The translations under genes and the position numbers were made by a program. Shown here piece by piece: positions 8,465 through 16,233 of a DNA stretch of 38,011 nt (position 1 is the first letter of the stretch; each line of letters starts with the position of its first letter). The DNA is from Methyloglobulus sp. (GTDB lineage Bacteria; Pseudomonadota; Gammaproteobacteria; Methylococcales; Methylomonadaceae). The DNA is taken from assembly GCA_013141505.1 (NCBI GenBank), contig JABFQX010000007.1, forward strand, positions 1 through 38,011, read 5' to 3'. Under the pieces are notes generated by a model. The model was not told the origin of the DNA. It did no database searches and was given only the letters and a program-made list of their open reading frames with translations.

Positions 8465-9472
8465 ATGTTCGGATTATTTAAAGCCAAAGCTAAAAAATTT
8501 ACGCCTCCCCAAGCCACGCCCATCACCTTACTGCCGGGTTCGGGAGGCGAACACCACTTACAGCAAAAATACGGTACCTTAAAACGGGCCTTGCGCTTTT
8601 ATGACAAGCAGGTACTGAACTATCTATCGCCTGTCATGAAAGAATTCATCGGCAAACAAGAAATTTTGTTTATCGCCACCGCCGATAAACATGGCGACTG
8701 CGATTGCTCATTCAGGTTTGGTAAGCCGGGTTTTGTCAGGCCGCTAAACGACAGTTATCTGATCTATCCCGAATATCGCGGCAATGGCGTTATGGCAAGC
8801 CAAGGCAATATCACCGAAAATCCGCATATTGGCATGATCTTCGTCGATTTTTTTGCCAGCACCGTAGGTCTACATGTGAATGGCAAAGCTAAAATCGTCG
8901 AACATGAAGATCTGCTGCTTTACCGAAAAGAACTGCCTCAGGATGTCATGGCAGAAATCAATTCCGAAGGCAACTTTCGCCCTGAACGCTGGATCATGGT
9001 TGAGATTGAAGAAGCCTATATCCATTGCTCCAAGCATATTCCCCTGCTAAAAAAGGCAGAAAAAGAAATTACCTGGGGGACTGATGACGACAAGCTAAAA
9101 CGCAGCGATTTTTTTGCCCTGGATGACATCCCCCTCTACCACCGAATCGGCGGTGAACCGGCAATTCAGGCGATGACTGAAACCTTGGTCAGAAGGTTAT
9201 TGTTAGACGACAAGCTCAGCCCCATTCTGGATAAAATCAGTCTCCAAACCCTGTTGGACAAGCAAAGATATTTTCTAAAGACCGTATTTGGCGGACACGA
9301 AATAAGGGATTTACCGGAGAATTTGCGCGAATTTTATCGGCTACAGACCAGTCCACAACTGGATGACCCGCATCTGGCGACGGCCTTGGATCACCTGAAA
9401 AAGACCTTGGTTGATCTCGACGTACCAGAACACGAGATCTATAACTTGATGGCAAGGCTTGAAGCCATATAA
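8465..9472 (+). CDS. PPOX-like flavin-binding domain fused to a degenerate truncated globin
   Basis: This is a two-domain protein of 335 residues. Residues about 40-195 resemble the pyridoxamine-5'-phosphate-oxidase-like flavin-binding family (LFIATADKHGDCDCSFRFG, YPEYRGNGVMASQGNI, NPHIGMIF). Residues about 223-335 resemble a group I truncated hemoglobin (LYHRIGGEPAI, KQRYFLKTVFGG, a final LKKTLVDLDVP segment). In an ungapped reading against the family pattern LRxxH, the proximal heme His position is Tyr291 (LREFYRL), and the usual aromatic pair in helix B is Leu-Val. Heme binding is therefore uncertain. A strong AAGGAGAG ribosome binding site precedes the ATG. The neighbouring reductase could supply electrons. 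PPOX domains fused to FNR-type reductases are known, so the split here is suggestive. The function is not established. Confidence 0.8.
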   Translation: MFGLFKAKAKKFTPPQATPITLLPGSGGEHHLQQKYGTLKRALRFYDKQVLNYLSPVMKEFIGKQEILFIATADKHGDCDCSFRFGKPGFVRPLNDSYLIYPEYRGNGVMASQGNITENPHIGMIFVDFFASTVGLHVNGKAKIVEHEDLLLYRKELPQDVMAEINSEGNFRPERWIMVEIEEAYIHCSKHIPLLKKAEKEITWGTDDDKLKRSDFFALDDIPLYHRIGGEPAIQAMTETLVRRLLLDDKLSPILDKISLQTLLDKQRYFLKTVFGGHEIRDLPENLREFYRLQTSPQLDDPHLATALDHLKKTLVDLDVPEHEIYNLMARLEAI

Positions 9473-9494
9473 CGCGCTGGCACAATCGCCAAAA

Positions 9495-9511
9495 ACACGG
9501 CGAAGCCGTGT
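9495..9511. terminator. short GC-rich hairpin after the PPOX-globin gene
   Basis: ACACGGC-GAA-GCCGTGT forms a 7-bp stem 22 bases past the stop at 9472. In the plus direction no T-run follows. In the minus direction it runs into five T residues, although no minus-strand gene ends here. It is probably a transcription end or pause site for the reductase operon, with modest support. Confidence 0.45.
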
Positions 9512-9958
9512 ACGGCAAACTATGCCGAAACAAATTTGACACATCGCCTCCGTTGCATAATCCCGTCCATAATTAGAAAGTGCCGTTTAGAAAGCCACTA
9601 AAATTTCGTCTTCTTCAACTTAGTGGAAAATACCGCAAAAACCTGTTTAATTATTTATAAATCATAAGATTAAAACTTATTTTAGCAATATCTAAAAGTA
9701 TGCCTGATAGTTTTTAGAAAGCCTTCTTAAGCAAATTAAAAGAATTTTTTATCGCGTTTGAACCTTCCTCTTTTTTTCTGCAATACAGTCAACGTAGAGT
9801 AAAAATGAATGTTGTTTATTCATTTTTGTTCTGTTGAAAACTTTGGCTTTTCAAGGAAGTATAAGCCTGTTTATCTTTGGAGATAAAATTTTTCAGCATA
9901 TTAGTCAGTAAGCTATAAATTTATCTTTTTAATGCTATTTGATTGCAGGAGAAATTCG
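9512..9958. other. AT-rich leader region of the cytochrome operon
   Basis: This stretch holds no gene. It is clearly more AT-rich than its flanks and must contain the promoter of the cytochrome genes. The 11-base string TTTAGAAAGCC occurs twice (near 9588 and 9713). The AT-rich inverted repeat at 9801-9827 is listed separately. I found no well-spaced sigma-70 promoter. Confidence 0.5.
9801..9827. promoter_or_regulatory. AT-rich inverted repeat upstream of cytochrome b561, possible operator
   Basis: AAAAATGAAT and ATTCATTTTT are perfect 10-base arms around a 7-base spacer, about 130 bases before the b561 start. The symmetry and placement suit a binding site for a dimeric regulator or a weak terminator. 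No regulator gene is adjacent, so the assignment is tentative. Confidence 0.4.
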
Positions 9959-10663
9959 ATGCTCAAGTCCAATAGTGGTGTTGACACCAATACTGAACCG
10001 AGACGTGGCGCATACCGGAAGTATGCTATTGCACATTCGCGAAGGCGTAGTTTTATTGCTAGCGAAATTACCTCGAGTCAAACGTCCACCAAGCCTCGGC
10101 GCAAGCATTCCAAAGCCACCATCTTCCTTCATTGGGTAACGGTCTTGGCGATTGTCGTGAGCGTAACCGCCATCTTGCTTCGCGAGTACATTGAAATTAA
10201 GCCCTACCGAATCCTATTGCTTGATACGCACCGTCAACTAGGTTTGACAGTGTTGGTTGGCGTGGTATTGCGCCTTGCCGCCAGATTTTGGTTTGGGCTT
10301 GCCAAACCGGATATGCCGATGTCCTTAATCACTCGCTTATGTGCGGGTTTATGCCATATCACCCTGTATTTGCTTTTGGTTGGCCTGCCTTTGCTCGGTT
10401 GGGCGGTTACTAACGCCCATAATGTTGACCTCAATTTTTTTGGGCTGGGCAATTTACCCCGCCTGGTCATGGAAGATTCAGATTTGGCCGATGAACTGAC
10501 CGACTATCACATCTGGGCATCTTGGGGATTATTAGGCGTTTTGGTGCTGCATATAAGTGCGGCTTTTATTCATCATTATTTCATTAAAGATACGGTGTTG
10601 CTTGCGATGTTGCCTGGAAAACAGGTTGGACACAAGAGTCCAAAAAAAAATATTGAAAAATAA
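9959..10663 (+). CDS. cytochrome b561 (CybB-type) membrane diheme protein
   Basis: This encodes an inner-membrane b-type cytochrome of 234 residues with four predicted helices (about 55-75, 90-112, 128-150, 184-207). Candidate heme ligands are His58, His91, His184 and His198. Their spacing (33 and 14 residues) is close to that of E. coli CybB, so two b hemes are expected. The family oxidises or reduces quinones in the membrane. The first 50 residues form an Arg-rich polar tail not typical of the family. I chose the ATG at 9959 because AGGAG lies seven bases before it; an ATG nine codons upstream lacks a site. The gene leads the operon with the cytochrome c, decaheme and barrel genes. That suggests it connects the quinone pool to the outer-membrane conduit, taking the place of a CymA/NapC-type protein. 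Confidence 0.87.
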   Translation: MLKSNSGVDTNTEPRRGAYRKYAIAHSRRRSFIASEITSSQTSTKPRRKHSKATIFLHWVTVLAIVVSVTAILLREYIEIKPYRILLLDTHRQLGLTVLVGVVLRLAARFWFGLAKPDMPMSLITRLCAGLCHITLYLLLVGLPLLGWAVTNAHNVDLNFFGLGNLPRLVMEDSDLADELTDYHIWASWGLLGVLVLHISAAFIHHYFIKDTVLLAMLPGKQVGHKSPKKNIEK

Positions 10664-10737
10664 CAGGCATGGACTAGTCTTATAAAGTCCATAAAAATCA
10701 ATTAATTAAACAATGATAAGTTTCAAGGGGGCTTATT

Positions 10738-11115
10738 ATGGCAATTGCAAAATTACTATCTCTTATCTTTGTGGTTTTCTCAATCTATGCCGGTCCAGTG
10801 GCTGCTTTCGACGAAGAAGCGGCGCGGGAATTGGCGGAAAAAAGCAAATGTTTCAAGTGTCACGCTGTTGACAAGAAAAAAGATGGCGCACCTTACCGGG
10901 ACATTGCCGCCAAATATGCCTTCAAGTACAAGGGTAAACCGTATGCCGAAGCCGAAGCCCGCGCTATTGAACACATCACGTCAGGTGAGATGGTCAAATT
11001 TGATGATGGTCATGAAGAAAAACATAAGAAAGTAAAATCGCAAGACACCGAGGAAATCAAAAATCTCGTGGGTTGGATACTTTCTTTGCCGGGTGGCACG
11101 TACACGCCGGAATGA
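10738..11115 (+). CDS. periplasmic monoheme cytochrome c (class I)
   Basis: This encodes a small exported cytochrome c of 125 residues. A signal peptide ends near AFAGPVAA-type residues (about 1-23 of MAIAKLLSLIFVVFSIYAGPVAAF). A single heme site CFKCH lies at 38-42 and Met85 (GEMVKF) is the likely distal ligand, as in small class I cytochromes. The rest is Lys-rich. A strong AAGGGGG ribosome binding site precedes the ATG. It sits between the membrane b561 and the decaheme cytochrome, so it is well placed to carry electrons across the periplasm between them. Direction of flow (reduction of external acceptors or oxidation of external donors) cannot be read from sequence. Confidence 0.88.
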   Translation: MAIAKLLSLIFVVFSIYAGPVAAFDEEAARELAEKSKCFKCHAVDKKKDGAPYRDIAAKYAFKYKGKPYAEAEARAIEHITSGEMVKFDDGHEEKHKKVKSQDTEEIKNLVGWILSLPGGTYTPE

Positions 11116-11187
11116 AGGTTAAGGGCTTAAATAAAATTACAATCTAAATCCAGGCATTCTGGCATTAACAAACTGAGGGGATTCGTT

Positions 11188-12246
11188 ATGTTGAAATCAA
11201 TACCAGGGCGGTACTTATTGCTGTATTTACTGTTGTTATGCACCGGCGTGGCGGATGCAGTAGAAAATACAGGTAACAAAGTTTCAGATATACCCACCGC
11301 AATCAATGTCGCCAAACCCGATAATACGGCCGAAAACGAACCCGACCAGGCACTCGAACGCGACAAAGTCTGTACCCGTTGCCACGACGAAACCGACAAG
11401 CCGAAAGTACTGCCGATTTACCAGACGCCGCACGGCGTTCGCGGCGATGCCAGAACGCCTTCATGTCAATCATGCCACGGCGAAAGTGAAGCTCACGTAA
11501 AAAACACGGGCGGGGACGGCAAGGAGTCCGATGATGACGAAAACCGACCCAAAACCGAGGTTATCTTTTCCGGACCCGACAAATCGTCGCCGGAAAAATT
11601 AAACGATACCTGCATGTCCTGTCACCAAGCTGGACTTCGGGTACACTGGACTAGTAGCCAACATGAAACTAACGGTGTTGTCTGCACGTCTTGCCACACT
11701 TCCCATACGCCAAGGGACAGGGTACTTGACAAGACCACCACATCCCAATCGGAAGTCTGCTACAACTGCCATAAAACACAACGATCCGAAGCGCGGTTGT
11801 TCTCCAAACATCCGCTGATGTTCGCCAAGATGGCTTGTTCATCATGCCACAACCCACACGGCTCGAATGGCCCCAAAATGCTAGTCAAAAACTCAGTGAA
11901 TGAGACCTGCTATACCTGCCATGCCGAAAAGCGCGGCCCGTTCCTTTGGGAACATCAACCGGTCATTGAAGACTGTAGCAATTGCCATACGCCACATGGG
12001 TCGAACAATCCACCCTTGCTGAAAACACGGACACCCTGGTTATGTCAAGAATGCCACAGTGGTGACCACTCGTCACAGATCAATAGCGGTGCCAATTTGG
12101 ACGACGGTAATGTCACCACAATTAACGGACTAAATCCCCTGGCAAACGCACCCAGCCGAGCCCAGCTTGCAGGTCGTAACTGCCAAAGTTGTCACGTGCT
12201 GGTACATGGATCCAATCACCCCGCAGGATCATCGTTCTTGCGTTAA
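11188..12246 (+). CDS. decaheme c-type cytochrome, DmsE/MtrA/PioA family
   Basis: This encodes a periplasmic multiheme cytochrome of 352 residues with exactly ten CXXCH sites, starting at residues 62, 93, 142, 166, 191, 217, 241, 263, 286 and 332. A signal peptide (MLKSIPGRYLLLYLLLLCTGVADA) is followed by a low-complexity spacer before the first heme. Size, heme count and spacing match the MtrA/DmsE/PioA family, whose members thread into an MtrB-type barrel and conduct electrons across the outer membrane. The barrel gene follows after 21 bases, which supports that partnership. GAGGGG precedes the ATG. The acidic insertion GKESDDDENRPK between hemes 2 and 3 looks non-core. Whether the system reduces or oxidises external substrates is not shown. 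I give no symbol because mtrA, dmsE and pioA cannot be told apart here. Confidence 0.92.
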   Translation: MLKSIPGRYLLLYLLLLCTGVADAVENTGNKVSDIPTAINVAKPDNTAENEPDQALERDKVCTRCHDETDKPKVLPIYQTPHGVRGDARTPSCQSCHGESEAHVKNTGGDGKESDDDENRPKTEVIFSGPDKSSPEKLNDTCMSCHQAGLRVHWTSSQHETNGVVCTSCHTSHTPRDRVLDKTTTSQSEVCYNCHKTQRSEARLFSKHPLMFAKMACSSCHNPHGSNGPKMLVKNSVNETCYTCHAEKRGPFLWEHQPVIEDCSNCHTPHGSNNPPLLKTRTPWLCQECHSGDHSSQINSGANLDDGNVTTINGLNPLANAPSRAQLAGRNCQSCHVLVHGSNHPAGSSFLR

Positions 12247-12267
12247 TTATTTTGGAGTAGAGCAACC

Positions 12268-15009
12268 ATGAAAACAAAAAATAATACGTTTGCCGCCAAA
12301 ACGCCGTTGAAAGCAACCTGTGGCCTCGTTTTGGTGATAGGAGCAATGCCTCTTGCCATGGCGGCGGAGGAAGATGATGAAATCAGGAAACAAACTCGTC
12401 CGACCAATACCGTCGAAGCGGGGGTTTTATACAACAGTGCCGATTCTTTTAAAGCCGGAGAGTTCAACGGCTTGGCAAACGAAGGCTTCTACGGCATAGG
12501 CAACATTGACTTAAGCGGTAGCCCTGACTCCAATAGTGACAGTACGCGCCGCTGGCGTTTTAAAGGCACGAATATCGGTTTGCAAAACCGGAATGTGACC
12601 ACCGAATATGGCTGGCAGGGCAAACTCAAACTTAACTTTGAATACGATGAATTGCAACGCAACCGCTCAGACTCCTTCAAAACACCTTACATTGGCGAAG
12701 GCACCAATGACCTGAGGTTGCCCGGATCCTGGCTAGTGCCTACCATTCCTCAAGTGAACCCTGAGGATGCCAATGCGAGGGGCTTGTCGCCAGCCGTCAC
12801 CAATTCGAGCGCCTTGGCGAACGGTGTTTTAACGCCACCGACAGCGGCTGAACAGGGTACGGCGAAGACCGTTCAAAACGCTAACCTGCCACTTTTCCAC
12901 AATGTCGACCTATATACCAAGCGGCAAAAATACGAAGGTGGTTTCAGTTATTTTTTCACGCCCGAATGGGAGTTTACTGCCAATGCCAGACATGAGGATC
13001 GTAATGGTGCCAAACCTATGGCTTTTAATACCAAGGCGGTCACGGGTGAAAGAGTGGCAATACTGCCCGACTTAATCAACCAGACAACTGATCAATACAA
13101 CGCCAGTTTCAACTATACCGGCGAAAAAGCATTCATGCAGATTGGCTATTATGGTTCTTTGTTTTACAACAATATCTACGGTATGAAATGGCAAGACTGG
13201 GGGCCGTCTGCGGCAGACGGTTCCGCCGACACACCAACACAAACTCGCTTCGATACAATGAGCACCGCGCCGGACAACCAGTTTCATCAATTTAATTTGA
13301 ATGGTGGCTACAACTTCTCACCGCGAACCAAATTTGTCATGGGCGGCTCATACGCACAATCAACCCAAAATGAAGCATTTATCAGGGATGCCTTGGTCGT
13401 CAGTGATCCGGCCACAGGAGAAACTTACAACCCAAACCCGCTAGTGCCGGTCTCGTCCCTGAATGGTTTGATAGAGACTTCAACATTCAACATGAAGCTC
13501 ACCCACAAGCCAACTAACGACTTAGGGTTCGCTTTAGGCTACAAATATGACAACCGCGACAATAAAACGCCCGTCAACACCTTTGCCTATTATTCAGCAG
13601 GTGAGCCACCCAATCGGAATGCCAATGATGCATTTGTCAATGCACTTGGAGTCGGGCCTCTGGGCGGTAATATCAACATCAACGCCAATACGCCTTACAG
13701 CAAAATGTCCAACCAGATTACCCTGAATGGCAATTATCACGTGGCAAAAAATCATTGGCTGAATGCCGGTTACGAATGGGAGAGGCTCGACCGTGGCTGC
13801 TCAGGCTCTTGGTACAATTGCGTTAACGCCACGAAGTCGAATGAGCACACCGGCAAGTTTCAGTGGCGCTCCAACCTAACCGACAGCATCAACACTAAAG
13901 TTGACTATGCGTTTTCGACACGCTCAGTAAACTATGATGAAAATTCGTGGCTATCTATGGTGCCTATGGCCAATGTTGTCCCTACAGACTCTCCCAATTT
14001 ACCGAATGGTGTGCCGGCGACTGCTTACAATACGATGGTTTACTACGGCTTGACCGGCTTTGGCCCCAAACTGGGCTATCCCAACCCCAACTTGCCACAA
14101 CAAGACCCCGCATTGGCTTTCTTTTTCGCGAACAACAATGCACTGTCACCTGCACTGTATGGAAATCGCGACCGAATCAGCGAACTTCTGGGCATGAGAC
14201 GTTTTAATATGGCTAACCGCGACCGCCATAAACTGCGTACAGCCGTGAACTGGCAACCGACTGACCGATTATCGATTCAGGGCGGATTTGATTTCAGTAA
14301 TGACGACTATCCAGATTCAACTTACGGACTACAAAAATCCAGGCAATGGGATTTTAATCTTGATGTTTCTTATGCATTCAGTGATTCGTTTAACGCCAAT
14401 ATTTTCTATAGCCATCAAAACCAACTGTCTAACACAGCAGGACGCACCTACACCGCCAACAGTAGCGCGGCTAATGTCAATGGTGCAACCAGACTATCCG
14501 GCAATGGCAGTTGCAACAACTTCACGACACTTGAGGAAAGAAACCTTAATTACAAGATCGATCCCTGTCTAAACTGGACTACAGACATGCAAAACGATGT
14601 TGATGTGCTGGGACTTTCATTGATGAAGAATGGCTTGCTGTCCGGTAAGCTCTCGTTGACAGGCGATTTTGTTGTCAGCCTGGCACGTACCAATGTGGGC
14701 GTCTTTGGGGGTAATTATGCCAACAACCCGCTGGCTGCGCCCGGTGGAATTGCCGCATATTATATTCCCGCAACCAATCTGCCCGAAGTGCAGACTAATA
14801 CTTACGATTTACGGTTGACAGCCCAATATGCTATCGACAAGGCTTCCTCAATTCGTGCGATGTACTCTTTCATGCACATGAATTCCTCGGATTATGCGTA
14901 TCAGGGGATGCAGCCTGGCAGCGTAAACGCTGTTTTGCCGACCTACGAGACATCGCCGAATTATAGCGTGCACGCATTCGGGCTAGCCTATAATTACAGC
15001 TTTCAGTAA
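12268..15009 (+). CDS. MtrB/PioB-type outer-membrane beta-barrel for a decaheme cytochrome
   Basis: This encodes an outer-membrane protein of 913 residues. A signal peptide (about 1-32, ending AMPLAMA) is followed by the family entry segment (DSFKAGEFNGLANEGFYGIG). A long series of alternating hydrophobic/polar strands comes next, with aromatic girdle residues and Asn/Asp-rich loops. The end is AYNYSFQ, close to the usual barrel terminal signature. The family sheaths a decaheme cytochrome in the outer membrane. It is longer than the roughly 700 residues of Shewanella MtrB, mainly in loops. The N-terminal CXXC of Shewanella MtrB is absent from the mature protein, so it is more PioB-like in that respect. 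GGAG precedes the ATG. No MtrC-like surface cytochrome follows. Confidence 0.88.
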   Translation: MKTKNNTFAAKTPLKATCGLVLVIGAMPLAMAAEEDDEIRKQTRPTNTVEAGVLYNSADSFKAGEFNGLANEGFYGIGNIDLSGSPDSNSDSTRRWRFKGTNIGLQNRNVTTEYGWQGKLKLNFEYDELQRNRSDSFKTPYIGEGTNDLRLPGSWLVPTIPQVNPEDANARGLSPAVTNSSALANGVLTPPTAAEQGTAKTVQNANLPLFHNVDLYTKRQKYEGGFSYFFTPEWEFTANARHEDRNGAKPMAFNTKAVTGERVAILPDLINQTTDQYNASFNYTGEKAFMQIGYYGSLFYNNIYGMKWQDWGPSAADGSADTPTQTRFDTMSTAPDNQFHQFNLNGGYNFSPRTKFVMGGSYAQSTQNEAFIRDALVVSDPATGETYNPNPLVPVSSLNGLIETSTFNMKLTHKPTNDLGFALGYKYDNRDNKTPVNTFAYYSAGEPPNRNANDAFVNALGVGPLGGNININANTPYSKMSNQITLNGNYHVAKNHWLNAGYEWERLDRGCSGSWYNCVNATKSNEHTGKFQWRSNLTDSINTKVDYAFSTRSVNYDENSWLSMVPMANVVPTDSPNLPNGVPATAYNTMVYYGLTGFGPKLGYPNPNLPQQDPALAFFFANNNALSPALYGNRDRISELLGMRRFNMANRDRHKLRTAVNWQPTDRLSIQGGFDFSNDDYPDSTYGLQKSRQWDFNLDVSYAFSDSFNANIFYSHQNQLSNTAGRTYTANSSAANVNGATRLSGNGSCNNFTTLEERNLNYKIDPCLNWTTDMQNDVDVLGLSLMKNGLLSGKLSLTGDFVVSLARTNVGVFGGNYANNPLAAPGGIAAYYIPATNLPEVQTNTYDLRLTAQYAIDKASSIRAMYSFMHMNSSDYAYQGMQPGSVNAVLPTYETSPNYSVHAFGLAYNYSFQ

Positions 15010-15069
15010 GGCGATGTGCCAGCACTACAATTTCAATCATTTTTAAAGGGTTTATTTATGGTGCTCGTT

Positions 15070-15100
15070 TAGACAGAAAAACGCAAAACCTGCGTACAAT
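15070..15100 (+). promoter_or_regulatory. candidate sigma-70 promoter of the iron-type ABC operon
   Basis: TAGACA (15070-15075) and TACAAT (15095-15100) each match the consensus at five of six positions and are 19 bases apart, slightly long. The start codon of the ATPase gene is 36 bases downstream. It suggests that the transporter can be transcribed separately from the cytochrome operon. Confidence 0.35.
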
Positions 15101-15135
15101 TAAGGCGTTCATTCCCAAATCAAGGAATTTGCAAT

Positions 15136-16233
15136 ATGAGTGTCGGGATTACCTTAAAAAATCTGGTCAAGGCTTTCGGTGATGTCCGTGCAGTTGACGG
15201 AATTGATCTTGCCATCGACCCAGGGGAGCTGTTTTTTTTATTGGGGCCGAGCGGTTGCGGTAAAACCACACTGCTGCGCTGCATTGCCGGATTGAATGAA
15301 CCTGACTCCGGGCAAGTATTGATTGGCGACCGCAATGTCACCCATGTACCGCCGCATGAACGTGATACCGGCATGGTTTTCCAGAGTTACGCCCTGTGGC
15401 CGCACATGACGGTTACGGAAAATGTGGCCTTTGGCCTGGAAATGCGTAAAGTCACCAAAGCCGAAGTTAACCAGCGCGTTGCCGAAGCCTTGGCGATGGT
15501 GCAAATGACCGACCGTGCAGAGTATAAGCCCAACCAGCTTTCCGGTGGTCAACAGCAACGCGTGGCGTTGGCAAGGGCTTTGGTTATAAAACCGACCTGT
15601 TTGTTGCTTGATGAACCTTTATCCAATCTGGATGCCAAGTTACGCCTGGAAATGCGTAGTGAAATTCGCCGGATCTGTAAATCCTCCGGCCTGACTGCCG
15701 TGTATGTGACCCACGACCAAAACGAAGCACTGAGCATAGCGGATCGGCTGGTCGTGTTGAACAATGGCAAGATTCAGCAGTTAGGAACCCCGCAACAGGT
15801 TTATCGTCAACCTAGCAATCGTTTTGTAGCGGAGTTTATTGGTGAGAGCAATTTCATCGATGGCGAAATTATCGCCGTCGAAAACGGGCGTACTGTTGTT
15901 AAAACCGTCATCGGTACGATTACCAGTCACCAAAAGCAAACTCAAGACCTTAAAGTTAACCAAGCGGTCATTTTGTCGATTCGACCTGAAATTATCAACC
16001 TGGGTGAGCCACCATCTGATCTGTCCAACGTGTATTTCGGCACGGTACATGACACCTTGTATCTGGGCGAAATGGCACAGCATCAAGTTACTTTTGCCAA
16101 CTTACCTACCAACCAGCAACCGAATGCAAGCCTCAAAATTTTTGAGCTGAATCCCAGAATGGTCGTACGTGACCAAGCGCAGGAAACAAAGCTCTGGTTT
16201 GCACCTGAAGATGTTGTTGTATTGGGGATATAA
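15136..16233 (+). CDS. ABC importer ATPase, ferric-iron (FbpC)-like
   Basis: This encodes an importer ATPase of 365 residues. It has Walker A GPSGCGKT (37-44), Q-loop Gln83, signature LSGGQQQR (135-142), Walker B LLLDEP (156-161) and switch His193. A C-terminal regulatory (TOBE-like) domain of about 120 residues follows, as in FbpC, PotA and related importers. AAGGAA precedes the ATG. The gene order ATPase, binding protein, double permease and the close spacing (the next gene starts at the base after its stop) indicate a single transport operon. Iron(III) is the likeliest substrate by family resemblance. Polyamine, phosphonate or thiamine-type relatives share this architecture, so specificity is an inference. 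Confidence 0.85.
   Translation: MSVGITLKNLVKAFGDVRAVDGIDLAIDPGELFFLLGPSGCGKTTLLRCIAGLNEPDSGQVLIGDRNVTHVPPHERDTGMVFQSYALWPHMTVTENVAFGLEMRKVTKAEVNQRVAEALAMVQMTDRAEYKPNQLSGGQQQRVALARALVIKPTCLLLDEPLSNLDAKLRLEMRSEIRRICKSSGLTAVYVTHDQNEALSIADRLVVLNNGKIQQLGTPQQVYRQPSNRFVAEFIGESNFIDGEIIAVENGRTVVKTVIGTITSHQKQTQDLKVNQAVILSIRPEIINLGEPPSDLSNVYFGTVHDTLYLGEMAQHQVTFANLPTNQQPNASLKIFELNPRMVVRDQAQETKLWFAPEDVVVLGI

Noticed and set aside
11127-11399. Open frames antisense to the multiheme cytochrome gene
   Set aside because: They mirror the strong codon bias of the real gene; CXXCH repeats and the signal peptide fix the plus strand as coding.
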